From Peribacillus sp. FSL E2-0218 (GTDB lineage Bacteria > Bacillota > Bacilli > Bacillales > DSM-1321), in contig NZ_CP150304.1 of NCBI RefSeq assembly GCF_037992945.1, forward strand, positions 4,343,501-4,407,500: a stretch of 64,000 nt of DNA, read 5' to 3'. Of the stretch, positions 17,524-26,484 are shown in pieces. The notes below the pieces were generated by a model that saw only the letters and a list, made by a program, of their open reading frames with translations, did not search any database and was not told the origin of the DNA. The position numbers were made by a program, and so were the translations under genes. Each line of letters opens with the position of its first letter. Positions within the stretch are counted from its first letter, which is position 1.

Positions 17524-18882
17524 TTAAGCCGTTTTAGGACCTTGCCATGTCCAAGTGGCCATCTTCTTTACATTCATGGCAGCGAAAGTAAGCATCGCCT
17601 GCATCGACAATTTTTTAAGTCCCCTTAAAGTAGTCCAACGCATACCATGCTTTTCTTTTGCATCTGCGAATACACGCTCAATCGTTTCTTTGCGTTTCGC
17701 ATATATAGGTTTTACCTCTTGATGATGACGCAGATGATCTGCTTCTTCCACATATGCTTGCCAGATATGCCGTGTCACTACTTTTTGATGGTCTTTGCTT
17801 TCCGTACACCGTGATAAAAATGAGCATGTTGCACAAATTTGTTTGGGCGATTTGTACTCGCGATAGCCCTCTTTATTTGTTGTTGAGTACTTTAAAGTTT
17901 CTCCCGAAGGGCAAAGGTAACAATCAAAGTGTTCATCGTAAACATAGTCATGTTTGCGAAAGAATCCTTCTTTTGTACGAGGACGTGTATAGGGTAAAGC
18001 AGGTGTGATTTCTTTGTTAAATAGGTAGCTTGTAATCGCTGGTGTTTTATAAGCTGCATCTGCGGCAACTGCTTCTGGTTTTCCAACTTTCTCAATCACT
18101 TGCTCAACAAGTGGCTCCAAAATATGACTGTCATGTGTATTACCAGGTGTTACAATCGTTCCCAATACAAAACCGTTGCCGTCTGCGGCCGCATGGAATG
18201 AATAGGCAAACTGTTTTGTTCGTTCATCTTTCACATAGTAGCCACTCTCAGGATCCGTAGTACTTTCTTTAATTGCTTTGGTTTCTTCCTTATCAAATTT
18301 ATCTGGTGGAAAAGGCTTCTTTCCATGGTTTTCACGATCTTGATTGATTTCTTCTTGAAGACGTCCTTGATACGCTCGTGTTTCTTTACGAACGATTTTC
18401 TTTTCAAATTTCCGTTTATTCGCACTGGCTTTCACATGTGTGGAATCCACGAAAACGTGTTCTACACTTATTAACTTTTTATTAGCAGCTGTCATTAAAA
18501 TGCGACAGAAAATCTGTTCAAACAGGTCTGTATCTTTAAAGCGTCGCTCATAATTTTTTCCGAACGTAGAGAAATGAGGTACTTTATCATGGAAACCATA
18601 GCCTAAGAACCAACGGTAAGCCATATTGGTTTCAACTTCTTCAATCGTTTTACGCATGGAACGAATACCGAAGGTATATTGAATGAAAGTCAGTTTAACT
18701 AAAATAACTGGATCAATACTTGGGCGTCCTACCTCTGAGTACATATCTTTCACCAAGTCATAAATGAAAGTGAAGTCAATGGCAGCCTCCATTTTACGAA
18801 CCAAATGGTTCGGTGGCACCAGTTGATCTAAAGTAATCATTTCAAGTTGATCTCGCTGAATAGAATCATGTTTAGAAAGCAT
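17524..18882 (-). CDS. IS1182-family DDE transposase
   Basis: 452 residues, full length for the family. N-terminal DUF772-type region (LVPPNHLVRKMEAAIDF; GRPSIDPVILVKLTFIQYTF), then the DDE catalytic core: first Asp in HVFVDSTHVKASANKRK, second Asp in AVAADAAYKTP, Glu in KRKETIERVFADAKEKHGMR. A zinc-knuckle-like CxxC pair lies in CATCSFLSRC. Start taken at the ATG at 18882 behind GAGGTG; GTG and ATG codons 9 and 6 bases earlier are alternatives. No frameshift or stop, so it should be active. Confidence 0.92.
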   Translation of the reverse strand: MLSKHDSIQRDQLEMITLDQLVPPNHLVRKMEAAIDFTFIYDLVKDMYSEVGRPSIDPVILVKLTFIQYTFGIRSMRKTIEEVETNMAYRWFLGYGFHDKVPHFSTFGKNYERRFKDTDLFEQIFCRILMTAANKKLISVEHVFVDSTHVKASANKRKFEKKIVRKETRAYQGRLQEEINQDRENHGKKPFPPDKFDKEETKAIKESTTDPESGYYVKDERTKQFAYSFHAAADGNGFVLGTIVTPGNTHDSHILEPLVEQVIEKVGKPEAVAADAAYKTPAITSYLFNKEITPALPYTRPRTKEGFFRKHDYVYDEHFDCYLCPSGETLKYSTTNKEGYREYKSPKQICATCSFLSRCTESKDHQKVVTRHIWQAYVEEADHLRHHQEVKPIYAKRKETIERVFADAKEKHGMRWTTLRGLKKLSMQAMLTFAAMNVKKMATWTWQGPKTA

Positions 18883-18966
18883 CCTCATCACCTCAAGTTT
18901 TAATCCTTCAATTTTAAAACAAAAATGACTCCAGTCAAAAGTGTTCTATCTAAAAGGTAAGACAAA

Positions 18967-19089
18967 GTTGATTGGAGCGGGTGTTCGAGACTCCTGCGGG
19001 AAAAGCGCGTCTAGGGGAGACCCCGCAGGCAAAGCCGAGGAGGCTCCCCGACCGCCCGCGGAAAGCGAGTGCCTGGAGTGGAAATCAAC
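18967..19089. repeat. GC-rich palindromic element, copy 1, inside the IS
   Basis: 123 bp with ends GTTGATT / AATCAAC and internal blocks CTCCTGCGGG, GACCCCGCAGG, CGAGGAGGCTC and CCGCCCGCGG. The same blocks in the same order occur at 50962-51093 and 62556-62684. It lies between the transposase start and the right end of the IS, so it is either cargo of the IS or an insertion into it. Confidence 0.8.
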
Positions 19090-19153
19090 GTCTAAATTGT
19101 ACAGGCCATAAAAATAGACAAACTCGATTTTCATCGAGTTTGTCTACAGTCTG

Positions 19154-19178
19154 AGGCCACCATTAAAATGGATGGCCT
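19154..19178. repeat. Right copy of the IS target-site duplication
   Basis: Identical to 17450-17474. The hairpin arms are intact, but on the minus strand it is now followed by the IS end rather than by the original T-run, which stayed with the left copy. Confidence 0.85.
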
Positions 19179-19186
19179 TCTTCCCT

Positions 19187-20152
19187 TTATGGGATCAATA
19201 ATATTTTCCCCGTACTTTTCCGGCTTTCCAGCAGTCTATGTGCATCAGCGCCTTTTTCCAATGAAAAAAGAGTCGGTTGGTCAACAAGGATTTTCCCGGA
19301 CATGATCCATTCAAACAACTGTGCCGTTCTTCTTTTCCTCTCTTCATGGGTAGTCAACACGTTCCAAAGGTCTCCTCCTATTAAGGCTTTGGAGGTGTCC
19401 ATCAGCATTCTCGGGTCGATTTTCTCGGGATCACCGCCTGCCATTCCAAAGAAAACGACCGTTCCTCCGGTCTTCGTCGCCTCGAAACTATTCATCAAGG
19501 TCTGCCCGACGGACTCGTACACGACATCCACGCCGATGTTATCCGTTACGTCCTTAATGGAGTTCACCCAGTCCGATTCGTACAGGAATACATGGGCGGC
19601 ACCCGCTTGTTTGGCGACAGCCGCTTTTTCATCGGATGATGTCAATCCAATGACCTGCCCGCCCTTCATCCTGATCATCTGCGTCAATAATTGGCCGACC
19701 CCGCCTGCAGCCGCATGAACCAAAACGGTTTCCCCCTGTTTAACCGGATGGCTGTCATCGGTTAAATATTGGGCTGTCAATCCTTGCAGTAGAACAGAAG
19801 CTGCCGTTTCGAAGGAAATGCCATCAGGCAGCGGCAGCAGTTTGTCGGCTGTAACGGAAACCAGCTCTGCATTCGCATGGGGAACATCAGCAAAGCCGAC
19901 GCGATCGCCAACCTGAAGATGATGAACATCCTCCCCGACATATTCGATGACACCCGCGCCTTCATAACCTAAAATAAAGGGAGGTTCACCCACCAAATGG
20001 TAATTCCCTTTCCTTCTATATACATCGGCAAAATTCAAGCCGATTGCTTTCATTCGAACGATTACTGCCGAACTGGTACGTTCCGGTTCCTCCATTTCCC
20101 TAACGGAAAGAACTTCCGGTCCGCCAAAGTTATCAAAAACAAGTGCTTTCAT
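19187..20152 (-). CDS. NADPH:quinone oxidoreductase family (zinc-independent MDR)
   Basis: 321 residues from the ATG at 20152 (GAAGGGAGATAG upstream); the frame is open for 35 more codons without a start signal. Medium-chain dehydrogenase/reductase fold: GroES-like N-terminal part (LNFADVYRRKGNYHL; GYEGAGVIEYVG), then the NADPH-binding HAAAGGVGQLLTQMIRMKG. The catalytic zinc ligands are absent, as in quinone oxidoreductases. Cytosolic reductase of quinones or enones. Its transcription terminator has been displaced by the IS element just downstream. Confidence 0.9.
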   Translation of the reverse strand: MKALVFDNFGGPEVLSVREMEEPERTSSAVIVRMKAIGLNFADVYRRKGNYHLVGEPPFILGYEGAGVIEYVGEDVHHLQVGDRVGFADVPHANAELVSVTADKLLPLPDGISFETAASVLLQGLTAQYLTDDSHPVKQGETVLVHAAAGGVGQLLTQMIRMKGGQVIGLTSSDEKAAVAKQAGAAHVFLYESDWVNSIKDVTDNIGVDVVYESVGQTLMNSFEATKTGGTVVFFGMAGGDPEKIDPRMLMDTSKALIGGDLWNVLTTHEERKRRTAQLFEWIMSGKILVDQPTLFSLEKGADAHRLLESRKSTGKILLIP

Positions 20153-20286
20153 CAACCTATCTCCCTTCAAAGGTTCTTCATTCTTTAAGATATAGGATGC
20201 ATTCTTCAATGGCAAGAACGATGATAGCGATTTCGCCCTTTCCCCTGGCATGCTCACCGATTTCCTAGATTATCGGGACATATCCA

Positions 20287-21405
20287 TCACTTTTTATAGT
20301 TCCTTGTATGTTCGACTATGATATTCACGTCAATCTTGTCAATTGATTCAAGTGAGAGTTCTTTAAGCTCGTGTATATCCCAGTCATCGTTACTGAAGCG
20401 ATACGCTTTTTCGGCTAAATTATATGGATCCGTGTTCATCTCCAGTCCTTTTTTGAATGTATTCTTCACCTCTTCCTTCACTTGATGCTCTAGGATTTTT
20501 TTCACTTTTCCCACAGATACATGTTTGTAATTTTCTTCTATGGTCATCGGCACATCCACCGTGATCCGGTATCTGGGAAATGAGCCACTTACGACATCGA
20601 TATGAAAGCTCGGTTGCGTTACTTGAACGGACACTTTATTAGCTCCCGAAGAAAGATAAAGTTTCTTAACATCACGATTAACCCAATTTAAACCCTTAAG
20701 TTCCTCACTGTTCATCCACCCTTTTATTTGTTTATTCGTTAGGAAAAAACCTCCGTTTATATCTACGATTTTCTTCGGTTTTTTCCCTTCCTTCCAGGTT
20801 TTTTCGTTTACATGCAAGGTAGGGATCAAAATCGTGCCAAATGGCTCCTTATATCTCTGAATCAAATTCTGGTAGGTAATAACGGGAATGAAGGAGTTAT
20901 TAGCCAATACTTCCTTAGGATCGAAAACTAACGTATAGATAGGCGATTTATTGAAAAATCCGTTTACGGTCATTGCTTGCCTGAGATTTTCCTTTACACC
21001 GAATATCCAGGTATTGTACCTGATCAGCTCAGTACGACCTGCATAATCCAAAAATTCACCAAGGTGTTTCTCCAATATCGAGGGGGTAATGTAAATGGAG
21101 CTAATTTGTCCAAAAAATAAAGGGCTAAATGAAGCTTTTTGGATATCATCAAACGCTTCATCGATGGTCTCGCCCGTTCCCTTTCCCAATAAAACGGGAG
21201 GTGCCTCAGGCAAAAGGGCATTTCCCTCTTGCTTGGCTATATTCGCAAAGCTTAAAGCTTGAAAAAAAATGATATATTTCCCTTCTTGGAAATCTATTCC
21301 CAGTGCTGCAATATACACTTGGTCTTGTATCTCTTTTATCCCCCAACATCCAGATAAGGGTGCTACGAATAAACACAATGCAATTATCATGATTTTCCTC
21401 ATCAT
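20287..21405 (-). CDS. Ger(x)C-family spore germination lipoprotein (GerAC type)
   Basis: 372 residues with a lipoprotein signal (LFVAPLSGC, lipid on Cys 19) and the Ger(x)C pattern: CWGIKEIQDQVYIAALGIDF at the mature N-terminus, strand/helix repeats, and the C-terminal domain with VKKILEHQVKEEVKNTFKKG. Outer face of the inner spore membrane; part of a germinant receptor with the two upstream products. AAGGAG site ahead of the ATG. Two bases separate it from the GerAA-type gene, so they are translated together. Which germinant is sensed cannot be told. Confidence 0.92.
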   Translation of the reverse strand: MMRKIMIIALCLFVAPLSGCWGIKEIQDQVYIAALGIDFQEGKYIIFFQALSFANIAKQEGNALLPEAPPVLLGKGTGETIDEAFDDIQKASFSPLFFGQISSIYITPSILEKHLGEFLDYAGRTELIRYNTWIFGVKENLRQAMTVNGFFNKSPIYTLVFDPKEVLANNSFIPVITYQNLIQRYKEPFGTILIPTLHVNEKTWKEGKKPKKIVDINGGFFLTNKQIKGWMNSEELKGLNWVNRDVKKLYLSSGANKVSVQVTQPSFHIDVVSGSFPRYRITVDVPMTIEENYKHVSVGKVKKILEHQVKEEVKNTFKKGLEMNTDPYNLAEKAYRFSNDDWDIHELKELSLESIDKIDVNIIVEHTRNYKK

Positions 21406-21407
21406 AT

Positions 21408-22880
21408 CTACTCCTTTTTCCGATCTGAATCAGTAGGGGAATAGGCTTGAAAACGGGTTTTAATATATTTGTACGGTATTTTCAAGATCGTTTTAAGTAA
21501 ATCTCCTCGATTTAGCTCCTTTAAGGAGCTTAAATATGGATGTCCGAAGCTTTCCAATCTGGCCAAGGCAATGAAGATAGTAAACAATCCTATAAAAAAT
21601 CCGAAAATCCCGAGTATCGATGAGAGCAATAATATGTAAAACCGGATCAGTAATACATTTCCCGACAAGCTTTGATTCACTAAGGTATAACTGGAAATAA
21701 CGGTAATGGCCCCGACCACGAGGGTGGATGGAGAAGTCAGGCCGGCCCGAATGGCTGCATCCCCGATGATCAACCCGCCCAACACGGCGACGGTTTGCCC
21801 AACGGATTTAGGTAAGCGAACCCCTGCTTCCTTAAACAGCTCGAAGAAAACCAGCATGATGAATAATTCTATGGGCCCCGCGATAGGCAATCCATTCCTG
21901 GAGATAGAAACCGTTGCCATCAAGGGAAATGGCAGGTAATCAAATTGATATGAGGTAAGCGCTGTCCAGAAGCCCGGTAGGAAAAGGGTAGTAAGCAAGG
22001 CTAAGATCCTTAATATCCGCTCAGTGCTCACGTACCAAAAACTCGCTTGATTATCCTCAGGTGATTTCAGGAGATAGGTTAGATTGACCGGTGCGATTAA
22101 GCAACTTGGACTCCCATCCACTAAAATCGCAAATCGGCCCTGATTAAGTGATTGAACGACATGATCAGGTCTTCCGGTATAGTCGATCAAAGGAAATAGA
22201 GAGAATCTTTGATCATATAGAAGCTCCTCTATTTGATAACTGCTTGAAACGAGATCAACTTGTATGGAACGTAGCTTGGATTGAATGTTGCTCAAAACAT
22301 CCGGATTGATTACATCCTCCATGTAAAGAAGGGTCACATCCGTATTGCTTCGTGTCCCCATCGTCATGCTCTGGGTCACTAATGCTGTCGTTTTCAAGCG
22401 TTGCCGAATAAGTGCCATGTTTATTTCGCTGCTTTCTACAAATCCATCCCGGGGCCCTCTAATCGAAACTTCCATATTTGATTCATCGACGGCTCTCTGG
22501 GGCATTTTGGCTACATTAATGGAAAACATCTTCTCTGTTCGACAAACAAATAAAAGAAGTTGACCGGAAAAAAGGTTCGATGCTAGATCTTCCTTTATAC
22601 GTGGAGATCGGTTGATTTCACTAACGTCCAGTAACTGATGAAGGTTTTCCAGTTCAAGCAATTTCCCTTCCTTTAAAAGTCCACTCACGGCTGGTAATAC
22701 GAAGTCATATATTAATAAGCTATCGACCATTCCACTAGCGTAAATCAGTAATACCTCTTGGCTCATCACATCCTCATAGTCAAAAGCCTTGCAATTGATT
22801 TGAACGTCAGCATGTGCTTCGAAATGTTGATACAATCCTTCTTTTGTCAGCAAGATATGAGGGGCAGGTTCATTTGCCAT
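21408..22880 (-). CDS. GerA-family spore germination protein (GerAA type)
   Basis: 490 residues, the usual length. The N-terminal soluble domain (about 1-270) includes the conserved KLRSIQVDLVSSSYQIEELL and GRFAILVDGSPSCLIAP; the membrane domain follows with five or so spans (TTLFLPGFWTALTSYQFDYL; LPKSVGQTVAVLGGLIIGDA; AITVISSYTLVNQ). A subunit of the germinant receptor in the inner spore membrane. Middle gene of the AB-AA-AC operon; expected to be forespore expressed, though I did not identify a SigG promoter. Confidence 0.93.
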   Translation of the reverse strand: MANEPAPHILLTKEGLYQHFEAHADVQINCKAFDYEDVMSQEVLLIYASGMVDSLLIYDFVLPAVSGLLKEGKLLELENLHQLLDVSEINRSPRIKEDLASNLFSGQLLLFVCRTEKMFSINVAKMPQRAVDESNMEVSIRGPRDGFVESSEINMALIRQRLKTTALVTQSMTMGTRSNTDVTLLYMEDVINPDVLSNIQSKLRSIQVDLVSSSYQIEELLYDQRFSLFPLIDYTGRPDHVVQSLNQGRFAILVDGSPSCLIAPVNLTYLLKSPEDNQASFWYVSTERILRILALLTTLFLPGFWTALTSYQFDYLPFPLMATVSISRNGLPIAGPIELFIMLVFFELFKEAGVRLPKSVGQTVAVLGGLIIGDAAIRAGLTSPSTLVVGAITVISSYTLVNQSLSGNVLLIRFYILLLSSILGIFGFFIGLFTIFIALARLESFGHPYLSSLKELNRGDLLKTILKIPYKYIKTRFQAYSPTDSDRKKE

Positions 22881-22890
22881 ATGATAAGTT

Positions 22891-23952
22891 TCACCTACTT
22901 TTTAGTTTTACTAGAAGAAGACTTACAACGAGAAATGTAAGTAACAATATGCTCAATAGCGGATAGTAGATATTATATAGGAAAGAAAAAAACTGATCGG
23001 ATTGCCAATTAATGAGGACGCCTATCCCCAATAGGCTATATATGATGAGTAATAACCATTTTTTCCTTCCGATCCCGTTGATTTCGTTAGCTATGATTAC
23101 CAACAAACTGACCCGAATCAAAGAACCGGCCGACCATTGGAAAATGGAAATGTAATCCACACGGGTAATATACCTCCCGATCGTTAAAAGTTTCCACTCT
23201 TCATAGGCTGGATTGTTCATCATTGAAGCTTCTTCCGGTCCAAACTCAGCTATGGCTGCAGCCAGGGGACCTAATGTCAGTAACAATAAGAAAAATATTG
23301 TTAGCATTATCCCCTTAAACGAAAAAGGACGCTTTGTATCCCCTTGGAGAAGTAGCAGATATAGACTTTCACCAAACGCTGCACACAGATAGATTATTCC
23401 TTTCAATGAAGGTTTAATCCCTTGCTCAAATACTGGAAATAACAAGGAATAATCTTTCTTTGGCGTATTGGTGACTCCTATAAAAATGCCAAACAAACAG
23501 ACTAACAGAAAAAGAAGCGGGCCTAGGTAGGCGATCGATTTCACTCCTTTAAACGAAGCATAACAACACATAAGCGTGAAGGAGACGACGATCACGTAAT
23601 TAGGCACCTCGGATGCATAATTATCTTTAGTCCAAAATAATGTATATTTCATGGTGACAAACGCTTCGGAGAACATGATCAGTCCCAAAATGGCAGCTGA
23701 AATTTTCACTAATGGCGGTGAATAGTGATTATGTAAAAATGTCAATAAAGATTCTCGTTTAAGTGAGCGGGAGATATAATAAAGGATGATTCCTATGAGA
23801 ACGATAGGGATTATACTCCACAGGACACTGACCCAGGCGTCCCTCCCGGCTGCCATTAGAATATTCGGTAAGATCAATACATGTAACATGAAGCCCGTCG
23901 ACATGATCATCAGTATATAGGCATGGGCAGATTTAAGATTTACGTTTGTCAT
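22891..23952 (-). CDS. GerAB-type germination permease
   Basis: 353 residues from the ATG at 23952, which has GAGG six bases upstream. Ten transmembrane helices, amino acid-polyamine transporter-like fold of the endospore germination permease family; conserved stretches include TGFMLHVLILPNILMAAGRD near the start and GRYITRVDYISIFQWSAGS near residue 255. It is the likely germinant-binding subunit. First gene of the receptor operon, giving an AB-AA-AC order instead of the AA-AB-AC order of gerA. Ten bases separate it from the next gene. Confidence 0.9.
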   Translation of the reverse strand: MTNVNLKSAHAYILMIMSTGFMLHVLILPNILMAAGRDAWVSVLWSIIPIVLIGIILYYISRSLKRESLLTFLHNHYSPPLVKISAAILGLIMFSEAFVTMKYTLFWTKDNYASEVPNYVIVVSFTLMCCYASFKGVKSIAYLGPLLFLLVCLFGIFIGVTNTPKKDYSLLFPVFEQGIKPSLKGIIYLCAAFGESLYLLLLQGDTKRPFSFKGIMLTIFFLLLLTLGPLAAAIAEFGPEEASMMNNPAYEEWKLLTIGRYITRVDYISIFQWSAGSLIRVSLLVIIANEINGIGRKKWLLLIIYSLLGIGVLINWQSDQFFSFLYNIYYPLLSILLLTFLVVSLLLVKLKSR

Positions 23953-24021
23953 AAGCATCCTCAAGAGTTTTTATTTATTTTGCGTTTTTATTATGATCCT
24001 ATACTCATAAAAACGTACGAG

Positions 24022-24063
24022 GAAAGAAAAATACCGCCATGCCTGAGGTTAGGCAAAAGCGGT
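24022..24063 (-). terminator. Terminator of the 48-aa gene
   Basis: Minus-strand stem ACCGC..GCCT / AGGC..GCGGT followed by ATTTTTCTTTC, 16 bases after the stop at 24079. Confidence 0.8.
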
Positions 24064-24078
24064 AAAGAGATGATCCAA

Positions 24079-24225
24079 TCAATCGGTATGGTTGCCAGGT
24101 CCGTTCTTACGTTTATTCCCCGCATATTCCTTACCATGTGCTTCCTGTTCAGCAATGATGCCTTCTTCTGGAATATGGTTATTTTTTTTCGGTGCATTGA
24201 CGCGGTTACGATGTTTTTTTCCCAT
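24079..24225 (-). CDS. Small highly charged protein, 48 aa
   Basis: Starts at the ATG at 24225 with GAGGGGGAG upstream, and has its own terminator. Sequence begins MGKKHRNRVNAPKKNNHIPE and ends KRKNGPGNHTD: rich in Lys, Asn, Gly and Glu, no hydrophobic segment. This composition recalls small conserved Bacillus proteins and some minor spore proteins, but I cannot assign a family. The position next to the ger operon, divergently transcribed genes on the right, fits a spore role only as a guess. Confidence 0.65.
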   Translation of the reverse strand: MGKKHRNRVNAPKKNNHIPEEGIIAEQEAHGKEYAGNKRKNGPGNHTD

Positions 24226-24388
24226 GATGCAGCTCCCCCTCGACTTCCTTTTGATTAATCTTGTACGTACTCTCGTTAGCATGTCCGATAACCATCAAAA
24301 ATACCTCTAAAAAAGGGACTTCATAATAAAGGAAAACCCTTCGCAGGAACCGAATATGTTTAGCATAACGACATTTTGGAGGGGTCAT

Positions 24389-24916
24389 ATGTTTCCGGTA
24401 CTGAACACACAAAGGTTGCGGTTACGGGAGATTCATGAAGGCGACGCTGAAGCTCTTTTCCGGTTTTTATCGAATGACGAGGTCACTCGTTTCTATGGTC
24501 AAGATTCATTGCTCAATGTCCAGGAGGCGAAGGATATCGTGGCTGCGTTTGCGAAGGGATACCTTGAAAACCGGTGCATCCGTTGGGGGATTGAGCGAAA
24601 TGATACGAACGAATTGATCGGGACGATCGGTTTTCATGCATATAGCCCGCAATACAGACGGACTGAAATCGGCTATGAAATCGATCCAGCCCATTGGCGC
24701 ATGGGATTTGCCTCGGAAGCGCTTAAGGAAATCATTGCGTACGGGTTCAATAATCTAGCTTTGACTCGCATCGGCGCGGTCGTTTTCCTGGAAAATCAAC
24801 CATCATGCGAATTATTGGTAAAGCACGGCTTCATCCAGGAAGGTATTTTAAGGAGCTATATTTATCAATACGGCATACCTCATGATACATATGTCTTTTC
24901 CTTGCTGAAGTCATGA
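24389..24916 (+). CDS. RimJ/RimL-type GNAT N-acetyltransferase
   Basis: 175 residues from the ATG at 24389, which follows GGAGGGG. Typical of the RimJ/RimL/YdaF group: N-terminal LNTQRLRLREIHEGDAEALF, central IGTIGFHAYSPQYRRTEIGY, acetyl-CoA loop HWRMGFASEALKEIIAYGF, and the C-terminal NQPSCELLVKHGFIQEGILR. Cytosolic; it acetylates an N-terminal amine or small amine, substrate unknown. Single-gene unit with a terminator that overlaps the stop codon. Confidence 0.88.
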   Translation: MFPVLNTQRLRLREIHEGDAEALFRFLSNDEVTRFYGQDSLLNVQEAKDIVAAFAKGYLENRCIRWGIERNDTNELIGTIGFHAYSPQYRRTEIGYEIDPAHWRMGFASEALKEIIAYGFNNLALTRIGAVVFLENQPSCELLVKHGFIQEGILRSYIYQYGIPHDTYVFSLLKS

Positions 24917-24947
24917 GTCCCCGTCCAGTGCCAATGGGGACTTTTTT
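24916..24947 (+). terminator. Terminator of the GNAT gene
   Basis: AGTCCCC...GGGGACT stem followed by TTTTTT, starting at the last base of the stop codon. Confidence 0.9.
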
Positions 24948-24976
24948 CATTCCGTTTTCACCGGAAACCTTCCGAT

Positions 24977-25804
24977 TCAGCTCACTATAAGATGGTCCTT
25001 CAATGCTTGCTGCAGCGTCAACTTTGTCTCTGCTTTATCTTCAAAATCCACCCCTGCACGAACCATCTTGATAACCACTCCGGGGCGCAATCCAGTCACG
25101 ACGGTTTTACAGCCCATCATGGCCGTCCCATCAAGGATATTCAATAGGCGGTTCATGATTTCAACATCCATCTCGCTGATACCGGATAAGTCCAAAATCA
25201 AGGTCTGTAACCTTAAATTGCTTATTTCCATCAGCACTTTTTCCTCGATTATCCCGATGCGTGAATCATCGATTGTACCGATTAACGGAAGGACACAGGT
25301 GGTGGGGGTAACAGGAATGATCGGGACGGATAGGTTTTTCACCAGGTTTTGCTGCGCCAGGATCAACTTGTCTTTGTAATCGGAATAACTGACGAAAAAG
25401 GATTTTAGAAATACATCGACCTTTTCATTCACTTCCTTTTCCAACTCAAAGAAGGTGTACGAATCGCTTACGAGATCTTTGGTATGCTCGTACTTATAAA
25501 AGAAGGTCCAAAGCGTCCTCCTGATGGCCTGGATCCATTCCAGCTTGAATGAAAGCGTCAAGGAGTGGGTTGCCCACGTTTCCCCTTCTTGTTCTGCAAA
25601 GATAATCAAATCGGCTTCATTCTGCTCCACGATGTAGCGGATGAGCTTATGGGCATTATTCAAAAGGTCAACATTACCCACCATCAAGATTTCCTCGATT
25701 TTCTCCCTGACATTTACCGCTTCGGATAAAAGATAGTCTTCAAAATCATTTTTGTTCTGTAAAAGGAATTCCATTATTTCTTCTTCCTCATAAACAAAAC
25801 TCAC
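24977..25804 (-). CDS. RsbR-type STAS-domain protein (stressosome paralogue)
   Basis: 275 residues from a GTG start with GGGAG upstream. N-terminal helical non-haem globin-like half (1-155) and a C-terminal STAS domain (about 160-270: VLPLIGTIDDSRIGIIEEK; LILDLSGISEMDVE; KTVVTGLRPGVVIKMVRAGV). This is the RsbR paralogue layout; such proteins build the stressosome that gates SigB. Compared with RsbRA as I recall it, the two phosphorylated threonines align with Val (in MDVE) and Lys (in VVIK), so it may not be phosphorylated by RsbT. Located apart from any rsb genes. Confidence 0.82.
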   Translation of the reverse strand: MSFVYEEEEIMEFLLQNKNDFEDYLLSEAVNVREKIEEILMVGNVDLLNNAHKLIRYIVEQNEADLIIFAEQEGETWATHSLTLSFKLEWIQAIRRTLWTFFYKYEHTKDLVSDSYTFFELEKEVNEKVDVFLKSFFVSYSDYKDKLILAQQNLVKNLSVPIIPVTPTTCVLPLIGTIDDSRIGIIEEKVLMEISNLRLQTLILDLSGISEMDVEIMNRLLNILDGTAMMGCKTVVTGLRPGVVIKMVRAGVDFEDKAETKLTLQQALKDHLIVS

Positions 25805-25907
25805 GATTCTCCACTCCCTTTTGTTGATACTTTCAAATGTGATTTTTGTTACTGTCTACATTCTCTATTGGTCGGGTTTTTTCCTGCCCATTATCTTCAG
25901 GTCATAT

Positions 25908-26345
25908 TTACTCTCGCGGGAAAATATCCTTAATAGTCGATGAAAATATCAAATGTGTCGACGATTTTCCATATTTAATCGCCTCATCAACAAACCCTTC
26001 CAGTGTTTCCATGGAATATGTACTGATTTTAACCAGATAACTATATTGACCGGCTAACCGGTGACATTCCTGTACATCCGGATGCCTCAAGCTAAAATCA
26101 TAAAAATCCTTACACCGATCCGTTTCAAACAAAACGAACGCAGTCAAGCCCCTATCAAGCTTTTCAAGGGCTATTTCCGTTTTATATCCCTTGATTACGC
26201 CGCTTTCCTCCATTTTAATTACTCGCTCTTTAGTGGCTGGGGCGGTTAAAGAAACCCTCTGGGCCAGCTCCTTCATTGCCATGCGCCCGTTCGATTCGAG
26301 CAAGGAGAGTATTTTTTTATCCGTTCGATCCAAGTCAATCACCAT
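25908..26345 (-). CDS. Lrp/AsnC-family transcriptional regulator
   Basis: 145 residues from the ATG at 26345. N-terminal HTH (LDRTDKKILSLLESNGRMAM; RVSLTAPATKERVIKMEESG) and C-terminal RAM ligand-binding domain (TAFVLFETDRCKDFYDFSLR; YLVKISTYSMETLEGFVDEA). It binds DNA as dimers or octamers and usually senses an amino acid. Divergent from a DJ-1/PfpI gene 139 bases away, its most likely neighbour target. Weak ribosome-binding site, in line with low expression. Confidence 0.9.
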   Translation of the reverse strand: MVIDLDRTDKKILSLLESNGRMAMKELAQRVSLTAPATKERVIKMEESGVIKGYKTEIALEKLDRGLTAFVLFETDRCKDFYDFSLRHPDVQECHRLAGQYSYLVKISTYSMETLEGFVDEAIKYGKSSTHLIFSSTIKDIFPRE

Positions 26346-26484
26346 CACTTTTCATTATTAAGTGGAATCCTTCAAATCCATTATAAAATAAAGAGAAAAG
26401 GAATGAATGCATAATGAATCATATGTAATCAGGAATATACTTTTTATATAATAAATACAACTATTTTGTATGGGGGTTGTTGCT

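Larger units (their letters stand above)
17475..19153 (-). mobile_element. IS1182-family insertion sequence, about 1.68 kb
   Basis: Element bounded by imperfect terminal inverted repeats: left CAGTTTGTAGACAAA (17475-17489) and right end, read inward, CAGACTGTAGACAAA (19139-19153), 13 of 15 matching. It carries one intact transposase and is flanked by a 25-bp direct repeat. Additional hairpins lie near both ends (GGGCTC-TTC-GAGCC on the left; TAGACAAACTCGAT and its complement on the right). IS1182 elements are known for variable, long target duplications and for choosing palindromic targets. The intact transposase suggests recent activity. Confidence 0.88.
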
